NCBI GenBank assembly: GCA_016938035.1
Contig: JAFGVK010000070.1
Location: 1-34,427 of the forward strand
Direction: 5' to 3'
DNA: 34,427 nt
Origin: Deltaproteobacteria bacterium
Lineage (GTDB): Bacteria > Myxococcota_A > UBA796 > GCA-2862545
The position numbers and the translations under genes were made by a program. The notes under the pieces are model-generated. The model was not told the origin of the DNA. It saw only the letters and a program-made list of their open reading frames with translations, and made no database searches. Of the stretch, positions 23,421 through 30,964 are shown in pieces; position 1 is the first letter of the stretch, and the number at the start of each line of letters is the position of its first letter.

Positions 23421-23452
23421 GACCCCCGCCGGGGCGCGGCCCGGTGGGGGTC
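23421..23452. terminator. GC-rich hairpin between convergent genes
   Basis: A 13-bp stem (23421-23433 with 23440-23452, one G-T pair) with a 6-nt loop lies between the convergent rhomboid and 619-aa protein genes. No U-tract is present. By position it is a candidate two-way terminator, like the hairpin at 17157. Confidence 0.5.
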
Positions 23453-23483
23453 TAGGAGGGGCCTGTGGGGCCGCCCTGCCGGA

Positions 23484-25343
23484 TCAGCTGACGACGGTGG
23501 TCAGGATCGCCCGCTGGTAGCCCAGCTCGCTCCACACGCCCTCGACGATGTTGGCCTCGTCGAGCCAGGCGCTCTTGCCGCTGGTGCTCGAGTGGGCCAG
23601 CCACTGGCCGTTCTCCAGGTCGACGTTGGTGAAGGTCACCACATCCTTCCCGCCGCCCTCCAGCTCGAGCTCGACGATCAGGTCGCGCCCGCCGTCTACC
23701 TCGACCGCGTGGTCGGCGAGGATCTTGCGGACCCTGGGCGAGAAGGACGCGATATCGGCGTCGGTGAAGCCCTTGTCGTCCACGTCCTCCACCGTGTCCC
23801 TGGCGGTGTCCACCATCTCGACCAGCGCTTCGTCCCGCTCCACCTCCAGCTCCTCACCGGTGAGGGCCCCCATCTCCTGGGTCTCGTTGGCCTCCTCGGC
23901 GATCTCCTCCGCCGTGAGCCCGGAGGCCGCGGGGCTGGCGTGGGCGTCGCGGACGCTCTCAAGGGCCAGGTCGCCAGGGTAGGAGCGGCCCATGCCGCGC
24001 GCCAGCTTCTGGAGGGCCACCTGGAGGGCCTTCTCGTCGTAGTCGGGCTTGCCGTTCATGTACGCGAAGAGCGCCACCTCGGCGTCGCCGGACACCCCCG
24101 CCGACTTGTACCAGCGCACGATCTTGTCGTAGGACTCCTGCCAGTTGCGGGCGCGCGCCTCGCGCTTGTCGTGCGACTCGATCGCGTCCTGCTGCTCGCG
24201 GGCGGTCTCGGTCGAGAGGGCGTCGCGGCCCAGGCCCTGCTCCTGGTTCATCGCCAGGGCCTTGACCGGGTCCGCCTCCGCGGCCACCACCTGCGCTGCG
24301 GCGGCGCCGGCGCCACCCCGGAACTTGGAGGTCAGCGCGGTGCGGTCACCCCTGGCGGTCTGCACCACAGAGGTCTCGTCGACCAGCTGCTGGGCGGAGT
24401 CTCCGCGCAGGCTGTCGGAGAAGTCCTCCAGCACCTCGAGGTCGCCGCCGTCGGCTACCTCGATCTTGCGGGCCGCGGTGGCCTCCAGCAGGAGGAAGGA
24501 CTCGGTGAGGCGCGCCCCGCTCCCGGTGAGCTCGAGGAGCATCGCCACGCGGAAGTACTCCTGCAGCGGCATGGCGAGCAGCGCCTCGGCGGCGCGCACC
24601 GCGCTGTTCACCGAGAGGATGCCCTCGGCGCCCAGGGGATCGCGCTCGTTGGCGGGCAGCGCCACGCCCAGCGAGAGCAGCTCGACCACACGGTCCGTGA
24701 GGCGCCCCTCGGGGTCCTTGCCCTGCAGGCCGCTCACCGCCGCGAGCGCCGCCTGCCCACGGCCTGAATTGGAGGCGGCCTCGATCCGCTCCTCCACCGA
24801 CATCTGGGACTTGTCGCCCACGTCCTCGGCCAGCCAGCCGGTGATGTGGCTCATGTGCTCAGGGCCGAGGTGGTCAAGCATCTCCTCCCAGCGGTTCTGG
24901 CCGCGCACGGCCTGGAGCGCCTTCTGGCGCTGCCCCTCGCCGACGTTGGAGCAGGCCTGGACGAAGAGGCCCCAGTCGGGATCGCGGGCGGCGAGGATGC
25001 TCTCGGGGGCGGTGGGGAGCTGCTCGGGGGTGTACTGGACGTCCGCCATCCAGTCCGCCTCGTTGCGCTCGCGCTTGGCCGACCAGCCGTCCAGGGCCTC
25101 GCCAGCGCGGAGCTCGCGGTCGCCCAGGCGGGCCAGGCGATCGGCCTGGAGCCCACCGAGCAGCCCCTCTTCCCGATCGGGGGACTGCTTCTCGGGGGCG
25201 AGCATCCCGGTGAGCTGATCGTTTCCGATCAGGGACTGGAGCTCGAGGCTGGGGTCGCGGCGCTGCTGCTGAGCGGGCGCCTCTTGCTCAAGGGACTTCT
25301 CGGGACCACCGCTTGCGGTGGAGCGCTTGGAATACGCTGACAT
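23484..25343 (-). CDS. Large acidic, helical protein of unknown function (eCIS-cargo-like N-terminus)
   Basis: A 619-aa, acidic, mostly helical soluble protein without signal peptide or membrane helix. I do not recognise the family. The disordered Glu/Gln/Ser-rich N-terminus carries LQSLIGNDQL (35-44), resembling the LQxLxGNxAV segment common near the N-terminus of DUF4157-type proteins linked to extracellular contractile injection systems. The last 70 residues look like a beta-rich domain (LIVELELEGGGKDVVTFTNV, YQRAILTTVV). ATG 25343, after GAGG 7 nt upstream, is chosen; the frame stays open to 25499, but that part has atypical composition. No contractile-system genes lie nearby. Confidence 0.82.
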   Translation of the reverse strand: MSAYSKRSTASGGPEKSLEQEAPAQQQRRDPSLELQSLIGNDQLTGMLAPEKQSPDREEGLLGGLQADRLARLGDRELRAGEALDGWSAKRERNEADWMADVQYTPEQLPTAPESILAARDPDWGLFVQACSNVGEGQRQKALQAVRGQNRWEEMLDHLGPEHMSHITGWLAEDVGDKSQMSVEERIEAASNSGRGQAALAAVSGLQGKDPEGRLTDRVVELLSLGVALPANERDPLGAEGILSVNSAVRAAEALLAMPLQEYFRVAMLLELTGSGARLTESFLLLEATAARKIEVADGGDLEVLEDFSDSLRGDSAQQLVDETSVVQTARGDRTALTSKFRGGAGAAAAQVVAAEADPVKALAMNQEQGLGRDALSTETAREQQDAIESHDKREARARNWQESYDKIVRWYKSAGVSGDAEVALFAYMNGKPDYDEKALQVALQKLARGMGRSYPGDLALESVRDAHASPAASGLTAEEIAEEANETQEMGALTGEELEVERDEALVEMVDTARDTVEDVDDKGFTDADIASFSPRVRKILADHAVEVDGGRDLIVELELEGGGKDVVTFTNVDLENGQWLAHSSTSGKSAWLDEANIVEGVWSELGYQRAILTTVVS

Positions 25344-25491
25344 GTGAACCTCGCGGTACGAGAGGAGAACGTGTGGAGGTATGATTAGGGTACCTGTGAT
25401 CGTTCTGCCCGTCAATCCTTCCTGTCTCGCGAAATTAGCTGGGCGAAGGGGCGGACGTGTCGCGCCTCCCACGCCGCAACCCCGAGTCTCC

Positions 25492-25797
25492 GTGCCCACC
25501 CTCCTGTGGCCTCTCCTCTGCCTGCTCCCCGCCTGTGTACCGGCGCTCTACCTGCGGACCAGCCCGGGGGAGGGGGCGACCGCCCGCACCGGAGAGGAGG
25601 TGCTCGCCCTCCCCGCGCGGGTGCCCCTCGACAGGGTGCGGGTCATCCGCGTGGAGCGCGAGGGCTGTGCGCCCGCGGTGCTGGTGGTGGGGCCCCCGGT
25701 GCGCGGGGTCCACCCGCTCCCCGCGGTGGACGGCGCGGCGCTCGCCGGGGGGGGCAGGGGGATCACCCTGCTGCTCCAGTGCGAGGCGCCGGAGTGA
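25492..25797 (+). CDS. Small predicted lipoprotein
   Basis: A 101-aa protein, if the GTG at 25492 is the start. MPTLLWPLLCLLPAC is a lipoprotein-like signal with candidate Cys15. The mature part is a short beta-rich region (LDRVRVIRVEREGCAPAVLVVG). The frame is open upstream to 25381, but that part has no signal character. It ends in a GTGA overlap with the next gene, so the two are probably co-expressed. No family recognised; start uncertain. Confidence 0.55.
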   Translation: MPTLLWPLLCLLPACVPALYLRTSPGEGATARTGEEVLALPARVPLDRVRVIRVEREGCAPAVLVVGPPVRGVHPLPAVDGAALAGGGRGITLLLQCEAPE

Positions 25798-26246
25798 TCG
25801 CCCTGCTGCTCAGCGCCTGCCTCAGCAAGGTGCCGGTCCCCATCGAGCCCTTCGTGCCCAGCACCCCGGCGCAGCGCGCCCTCGCGGAGCAGCTCACCGA
25901 GGTCATCGACGGGCTGGATCCCCCAGCCTCGGCGCGGCTCGACGCGCTGCTGCTGGCTCCCACCTGGCGGGAGGAGCCCCTCGCCGACCTGCGCGCCAGG
26001 CTGGTCGAGGCGGAGCCGGTCTCCCTCGACCTCTCCGTCGATCTGAGCGTCCGCGCCGCGCTGGAGGGCGAGCTCACCCTCTACCTGGAGGCCACCAGGC
26101 GCTTCTACCGCCCCCTGGTGTGCGTGGGCGCCCGCGCTCAGCGCTCTCCCCTGGAGCTCTACAGCTGGGACCCCGCGGAGCGGGAGCGCCTCCGCGGCCT
26201 GTTCGCCGCGCTTGTGGTGCTCGATACAGTACCGGGAGGCAGCTGA
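25794..26246 (+). CDS. Predicted lipoprotein
   Basis: A 150-aa protein starting at GTG within the preceding stop. MIALLLSAC is a very short lipoprotein signal with lipobox LSAC (Cys9). The mature part is helical (AQRALAEQLTEVIDGL, ADLRARLVEAEP) with a later ELTLYLEATRRFYRPLVCVGARAQ segment. I do not recognise it. It overlaps the upstream small lipoprotein gene by 4 nt and precedes pckA by 74 bp, possibly forming a pair of partner envelope proteins. Confidence 0.65.
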   Translation: MIALLLSACLSKVPVPIEPFVPSTPAQRALAEQLTEVIDGLDPPASARLDALLLAPTWREEPLADLRARLVEAEPVSLDLSVDLSVRAALEGELTLYLEATRRFYRPLVCVGARAQRSPLELYSWDPAERERLRGLFAALVVLDTVPGGS

Positions 26247-26320
26247 CCCGAGGCGTTTCAGCCGCCGCGACATTGTCTCCCCATGGGATAGCGTTCCACC
26301 GTCACCCATGAGGAGTTCCA

Positions 26321-28069
26321 ATGGACCTGCACCCCTTCGCCGTAGAGTACCTCTCCAACCCGACCCAGGACGTGCTGCGCTCCCTGACCCTCGAGCACAC
26401 CCCCGCGGTGGTGTCGACGGTCCACCAGAACCTGGTCAAGATGAGCAGGAACAAGGCAAGAAAGGCCGCATTTACCTACATCATCGCCGAGGACACCAGG
26501 GCGGCGGAATTCTCCTCCCAGCTCATCTCTCCCGCCAAGGCGCAGGCCCTCATCGCAGCGCAGGCCGCCTATATCGAGGCGTCCGGCAAGATGATCGAGA
26601 TCCAGGGCTTCATCGGCCTCGGCGAGCGGGCGGTGGCCACCCAGTGGCTCTACACCCTGGAGGGGGCCAACATCGCCGCGATGCAGCAGATCCTCGCCTT
26701 CGCGCAGGAGGAGGTGCTCGCTCAGGGCGAGGCCTTCACCCCCACCCTGCGGGTGATCTACACCCCGGGGATGGTGGTCGAGGGCATGCCGGGCAAGCAG
26801 GCGATCCTGGTCGACCTGGAGTCCTACACCACCTACGTGATGGGGCCGGACTACTTCGGTGAGTCCAAGAAGGGCGCCCTGCGGATGTTCACCCAGTACA
26901 TCTACCGCCAGGGGGGCCTGGTGCTCCACGCGGGGGCCAAGAGCGTCAAGATCGGCGATAAGCTCATCTCGATGACCATCATGGGCCTCTCCGGCACCGG
27001 GAAGACCACCACCACCTTCTCCAAGCAGGGTGAGGTCACTCAGCCGATCCAGGACGACATGGTCTCGATCTGGCCGGGTGGCGCCATGAGCATCACCGAG
27101 AACGGCTGCTTCGCCAAGACCGAGGGCCTGACCGAGGACAGCGAGCCGGTGATCTACCGCGGCACCCTCGATCCCACCGCGTGGGTCGAGAACGTCTACG
27201 TGGACGAGACCGGCGAGTTCGACTTCTTCAAGGGCGCGCTCACCCCCGCGGAGGTGGCGCGGGTGCGCGAGCTGCTGGTGGCGACCAACGCCCCGGTCGC
27301 GAACGTCGACCGCTACATCGCGGGGGAGGTCACCGTGGCCGAGGTGAGCGACGCCAACGGGGTGCTCCTCGACGGGTGGGATTTCGTCAAGTGGACCGGC
27401 AACGGCCGCTCGATCATCCCTATGGCGGCCATCGAGAACGCCGCCGACCTGCACCAGATCCCCGCCGTCCGCTCGATGGGCATCCTCAACCGCGACGAGG
27501 GCCTCGACGCCGCGACGCCGGGGATCGTCCGCTTCACCTCCCCGGAACAGGCCGCCGGCTACTTCATGCTCGGCGAGACCTCCAAGACCTCAGCGGCGGG
27601 CAAGGAGGTGGGCAAGACCCGCTCCCCCTTCACCCAGCCCTTCTTCCCCCTCGCGCACGGGCTACAGGCCACCCGCTTCTCGGAGCTGGCCGCCACCATG
27701 CCCGGCATCGGCCTGTGGCTGATGAACACCGGCTTCGTGGGCGGCGACGCCAAGACCGTCAAGGAGGGGGTGGGCTTCAAGGTGAAGATCCGCCACTCCT
27801 CTGCGATGCTCGAGGCGATGCTCACCGACAGCGTCGTGTGGAAGGTGGACCCCGACTTTGGCTACGAGGTGGTGGACGTCGCGCACCCCGCCAACGCCCC
27901 GCTGCTCGCGGTGGTACCCGCCGAGATCCTCGACCCCGCCCAGTACTTCGCGGCGCAGGGGCGCTCTGAGGCGTACAAGGCCTGGGTGGAGCGGATGCGC
28001 GTCGAGCGCGCCGCGTTCCTGCGGAAGTTTGGGGTCGATGAGGGGATCGTCGCAGCGGTCTGCCGCTAG
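26321..28069 (+). CDS. pckA: Phosphoenolpyruvate carboxykinase (ATP), divergent form
   Basis: A 582-aa protein related to ATP-dependent PEP carboxykinase, which interconverts oxaloacetate and PEP (usual length about 530-540). Visible motifs: SKKGALRMF with Lys184 (matching the substrate Lys of KKGMF), LHAGAKS, the P-loop GLSGTGKTT (222-230), IQDD (metal, 243-246), NGCFAKTEGLTEDSEPVIY, SPEQAAGYFMLGETSK and LMNTGFVGGDAKT. It departs from the usual family: I cannot find the N-terminal GRSPKDK-type arginine motif, and the first 140 residues are unlike E. coli PckA. AGGAG 5 nt before the ATG supports the start. Probably a distinct PEPCK subfamily; activity is likely but not certain. Confidence 0.85.
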   Translation: MDLHPFAVEYLSNPTQDVLRSLTLEHTPAVVSTVHQNLVKMSRNKARKAAFTYIIAEDTRAAEFSSQLISPAKAQALIAAQAAYIEASGKMIEIQGFIGLGERAVATQWLYTLEGANIAAMQQILAFAQEEVLAQGEAFTPTLRVIYTPGMVVEGMPGKQAILVDLESYTTYVMGPDYFGESKKGALRMFTQYIYRQGGLVLHAGAKSVKIGDKLISMTIMGLSGTGKTTTTFSKQGEVTQPIQDDMVSIWPGGAMSITENGCFAKTEGLTEDSEPVIYRGTLDPTAWVENVYVDETGEFDFFKGALTPAEVARVRELLVATNAPVANVDRYIAGEVTVAEVSDANGVLLDGWDFVKWTGNGRSIIPMAAIENAADLHQIPAVRSMGILNRDEGLDAATPGIVRFTSPEQAAGYFMLGETSKTSAAGKEVGKTRSPFTQPFFPLAHGLQATRFSELAATMPGIGLWLMNTGFVGGDAKTVKEGVGFKVKIRHSSAMLEAMLTDSVVWKVDPDFGYEVVDVAHPANAPLLAVVPAEILDPAQYFAAQGRSEAYKAWVERMRVERAAFLRKFGVDEGIVAAVCR

Positions 28070-28373
28070 CGCGCGCCTCTCTGGCGGCGCTGGTCCCGGT
28101 GGTCGAGGCGGCGGGCCCACCCCCTGGAGCGGGGAGGCAGGGCGCCGAAGGCCCCTGGGACCTGGTGGCCACTCCTGTGAGGTGGTCTGGTCGATGGATC
28201 GGGCCGCCGCGGGGTGATACCCGATCCAAGCCCGCGCGATCGGGTCGCGTTGGCTCGCGCCCCGAGGGCTTCGTCGGTCGGGGTGACGCAGGAGGGGCCG
28301 GGCCTGCGCGCTCCCGCCTCTCCTCCGAGGCGCTGTCCGCCGCGCGCCCGTCGACCTGGCGATTCGGAGGCGA
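28070..28373. other. Gene-free gap between pckA and the UbiA-like gene
   Basis: No coding region is supported in these 304 bp. A hairpin with 8-bp arms at 28219-28226 and 28238-28245 may serve as a terminator for pckA, without a U-tract. Long open frames here are composition-driven and run out of phase through the next gene. Confidence 0.5.
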
Positions 28374-29339
28374 ATGATCCACACCCTGTGGGCTCTGGCC
28401 CGCCCCCCTATGATCCCGCTGGTGCTCGCCCTGCCCCTCACCGGTCTGTTCCTGGCCCACTGGGACAGGGCGCTGGCGCTCGGGGCCGCCGACCTGCGGC
28501 TGGTCCCGGTGCTGGTCGCGTGGGCCCTGCTCCACGCGGGGAGCCTGTGGATGAACGCCGCCCTCGACCGGGACGAGGGCGAGGTGCTGCTCGGTCACCC
28601 GGCCCAGGTGCCGGCGCGCGCCGGCGCGCTGGGGCAGGGGGGGCTGGCGCTGTCCGTGGCGGTGGCCGCCCTCGCGGGGCCCTGTCCCGCCGCGCTCACC
28701 GGGGTCGCGGCGGCGCTGGGGTGGGTGTACTCCCACCCGCGCACCGCGTGGAAGGGCCACCCGCTGGGGGGCCCGCTGGTCAACGGGCTCGGCTACGGGG
28801 TGCTGTCCCCCGCGGTGGGGTGGTGCGTGGCGGGGGTGGGCCTCACCCTCCGCGGGGGGCTGATCCTCGCGCTGGTGCCCTTGGCGATGCTGGGGCTGTT
28901 CTTCGCCGCGCAGGCCTTCCAGGGGCCAGAGGACGCGGCGCGTGGGTACCGCACCCTGGTGGTGACCGGGGGCCCTGTGTCGGCGCTGCGGGCCTCCAGG
29001 CTCCTGCTAGGGGCGGCCTTCGCGGGCTTCTTGGGGCTGGTGGCGGTCGGCTGGATCCCCCTGCTCGGGGCGGTGGTGCTCCCCCTCTGGTGGGTGAGCG
29101 ACCGCCACCTCGCCAGGTGGAGCCTCGAGGAGGGCGGCGGCACCGGACTGCACGCGAGGGTGCTGCTGCGGCAGCTCACCCTCACCTTTCTCGCGGTGCT
29201 CCTCGCCATCGGTGGACACTACGGGTGGAGCCTGCGCGGCGGTGGCCCCACCGCGGGCCTCGCCACCAGGGCGGGGTGGCCGGCGGATCGGGAAGAGGTG
29301 AGGGGGCGGGCCCTGGCTCGGGCCGAAGCGCGTCGCTAG
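28374..29339 (+). CDS. UbiA-family prenyltransferase-like membrane protein
   Basis: A 321-aa polytopic membrane protein with about eight hydrophobic helices. The first Asp-rich motif of the UbiA superfamily is present in altered form: NAALDRDEGE, with Asn61, Asp65 and Asp67. YSHPRTAWKGHPLGGPLVNGLGYG (about 122-145, conserved YS-P-WKG core) is typical. The second Asp motif is weak (GPEDAARGYRTL). Family enzymes transfer prenyl chains to aromatic or other acceptors in quinone, haem or lipid synthesis. No pathway partners lie next to it, so the substrate cannot be assigned. GGAGG ends 3 nt before the ATG, which is close; Met13 is a possible alternative start. Confidence 0.82.
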   Translation: MIHTLWALARPPMIPLVLALPLTGLFLAHWDRALALGAADLRLVPVLVAWALLHAGSLWMNAALDRDEGEVLLGHPAQVPARAGALGQGGLALSVAVAALAGPCPAALTGVAAALGWVYSHPRTAWKGHPLGGPLVNGLGYGVLSPAVGWCVAGVGLTLRGGLILALVPLAMLGLFFAAQAFQGPEDAARGYRTLVVTGGPVSALRASRLLLGAAFAGFLGLVAVGWIPLLGAVVLPLWWVSDRHLARWSLEEGGGTGLHARVLLRQLTLTFLAVLLAIGGHYGWSLRGGGPTAGLATRAGWPADREEVRGRALARAEARR

Positions 29340-30208
29340 CCCCGCTCGGCGCCACGGAGCCGCTGGTGTCCCAGGGCGCGCGCCTCGCCCTTGACGGAGC
29401 GCACTGAGGAGCGCGTCGCTCGAAGCTCCCTCCGTGTGAGCGGGTGGCGCCAGGCCGGCCATGATCATCGTTTGAGTGTCTCATATTGAGTCCCAGCGCT
29501 GCGCTGCCTCTCCCAAAACGCCGGTTCGTCCGTAACACATCGCGACGAAACTCGGTGTTCGCCCGTGGCGCCGCCGGCTTGCCACGCGCAGCGGGGGTTC
29601 TTACGGGTGGCTCATCGTTTGGCCCGAGGTCCGCTCTCCGCTTGCCGTGCTGGCGGAGGGAGAGGGTGCTGCTAGCGCGCTGAGGTCCATAATTGCCGCC
29701 GGCCTGATGGCCGCCGCCGAGGGGTCTCGGCCCTCCTTCGTATCCCCCGTTGGGGTCGGGGCCTGCGTGCCCCCCCATCCCACCTGCTGGGGGCTCGCCG
29801 CCCCCTCTCCCCCTGCGGGATCGGGCGCAAACCCCGTGCCGGAGGCCTCCCGGCATGACCCCCTTGGGCGAAACGATGATCAAGGCCCGCCCGGTCGGGC
29901 CCACCATGGCTCCGATGGGAACGCCGCCACGGGTCCATCAGCCGGCCGGTCTCACAGGAAGCGCTTCATCCTTCAATAGGAACCATCAGATGAAGTGGCG
30001 CGTCGAAGCTTCCAGGCTGCAGACGGGCGCCGAGTCGCCAGCCAGGTCGGCGTGTGACCGCCGTTCCCTAGGGAGGAAGCCTACTTTAGTGCGCGACTAG
30101 CGAAGGAACAAGGACACGCGGAGAGGCCAGCGATCGGTGCCGGAGCGCCCGACGGGCGCAGGGACACGGACAGGGGTCGAGGAGACAGCGTGGCTGTGCC
30201 CCGCTCGG
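29340..30208. other. 869-bp region without a supported gene
   Basis: Between the UbiA-like gene and the zinc-finger gene I find no convincing coding region. Open frames on both strands (for example a Gly/Pro-rich minus-strand frame at 29182-29907 that would overlap the UbiA gene) lack recognisable domains and a good start. The part at 29690-29920 is dense in short GC-rich inverted repeats, and 29460-29600 is less GC-rich than its surroundings. A structured RNA or a decayed gene is possible; I match it to no known RNA family. Confidence 0.45.
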
Positions 30209-30859
30209 TCAGTCCTCGGTGGACTCCTCGTCCTCGTCGTCGTCCTTGCGCCGCTTGCGGTAGCGGGCCCTGGCGTTCTTGTTCGAGCAGGCCCGGGAGC
30301 AGTATTTGGAGTTGGGCCGGGCGACGTTGGTGCAGCCGTCCCACGCGCACAGGCTAGGGTCCTTGTCCCCGTCCTCTGCGTGGTCGTGGTCGTGGTCATC
30401 CTCGTCGTCGTCGTCGTCGTCCTCGTCGTCCTCGTCTCCGAGGTCGTCGTCCTCGAGGTCGTCGGGATCTTCCTCCTTGGCGGCCTGGATGCGCTCGCGC
30501 CACTTGCGGTCCTCCTCGGCCTTGCGCTCTGCCTCCAGGCGCTCCGCCTCGGCTCGCTTGCGGTCCTCGAAGGCCTGCCGGTAGGCGATGGCCTCCTGGA
30601 GCTTGCGCTCTCGCTCCGCTTCCTCGGCCTTGGCCTCGTGCACCGCCTCCTCGCTCTGGCGACGCAGCTCGGTCTCAGCCTCGTACTCGGCCTGTTGCCG
30701 GTCATACTCCTCGATCACCACCTGCCCGAACAGCTGCTTGCCGCAGCGGCAGGAGAACACGAGGGAAAAGGACTCGTCCACCCCGGGATAACGCATGTTG
30801 TCCCGGGAGATGGTGTAGTCGTAGTTCCCGCACTTGGGGCAGCGCATACGAAAAGACAT
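30209..30859 (-). CDS. Acidic double zinc-finger, coiled-coil protein
   Basis: A 216-aa protein with four zones. Residues 1-50 hold a zinc ribbon-like knuckle pair (Cys7, Cys10; Cys37, Cys39). Residues 52-130 are a charged coiled coil rich in Glu, Ala, Arg and Lys. Residues 131-165 are almost entirely Asp, Glu and His, encoded by long GAC/GAG runs. A second Cys cluster (Cys171, Cys176, Cys187, Cys191; CAWDGCTNVARPNSKYCSRAC) is followed by a basic ARARYRKRRK tail. The last cluster resembles the RPNSKYCSxxC motif I recall from CFP1/Spp1-type eukaryotic proteins and some bacterial CGNR-like fingers. Nucleic-acid binding is plausible. ATG 30859 is preferred over an in-frame GTG four codons earlier. 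Confidence 0.82.
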   Translation of the reverse strand: MSFRMRCPKCGNYDYTISRDNMRYPGVDESFSLVFSCRCGKQLFGQVVIEEYDRQQAEYEAETELRRQSEEAVHEAKAEEAERERKLQEAIAYRQAFEDRKRAEAERLEAERKAEEDRKWRERIQAAKEEDPDDLEDDDLGDEDDEDDDDDDEDDHDHDHAEDGDKDPSLCAWDGCTNVARPNSKYCSRACSNKNARARYRKRRKDDDEDEESTED

Positions 30860-30964
30860 GCCCGCTCTCACCTCATGGGCGTGGATTCAAAGCCGGATGC
30901 ATGCTAACCGATCTAGACCCAAGGTGCCGTGATTCATCGGCATTTGCAGCTTTGAAGGCGATTC

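Noticed and set aside
23394..24767. Plus-strand open frame of 457 codons opposite the 619-aa protein
   Set aside because: No domain, Leu/Gly/Val/Arg/His-rich composition, no ribosome-binding site. The minus-strand frame has a good start, an ordered acidic protein composition and a sensible stop, so I took that strand as coding, though neither has a recognised family.
28214..29407. Plus-strand frame of 397 codons in another phase over the UbiA-like gene
   Set aside because: Its Gly/Pro/Arg-rich translation has no hydrophobic pattern, whereas the overlapping frame gives a membrane protein with UbiA motifs and a GGAGG start.
29182..29907. Minus-strand Gly/Pro/Arg-rich frame of 241 codons
   Set aside because: It overlaps the 3' end of the UbiA-like gene by more than 150 bp, has no clear ribosome-binding site and no domain; the Gly-rich stretch alone is not enough to call an RNA-binding protein.
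29700..29920. Known riboswitch or housekeeping RNA (RNase P, tmRNA, SRP RNA, GEMM, TPP, cobalamin)
   Set aside because: None of the conserved core sequences of these RNAs was found; only generic GC-rich hairpins are visible.
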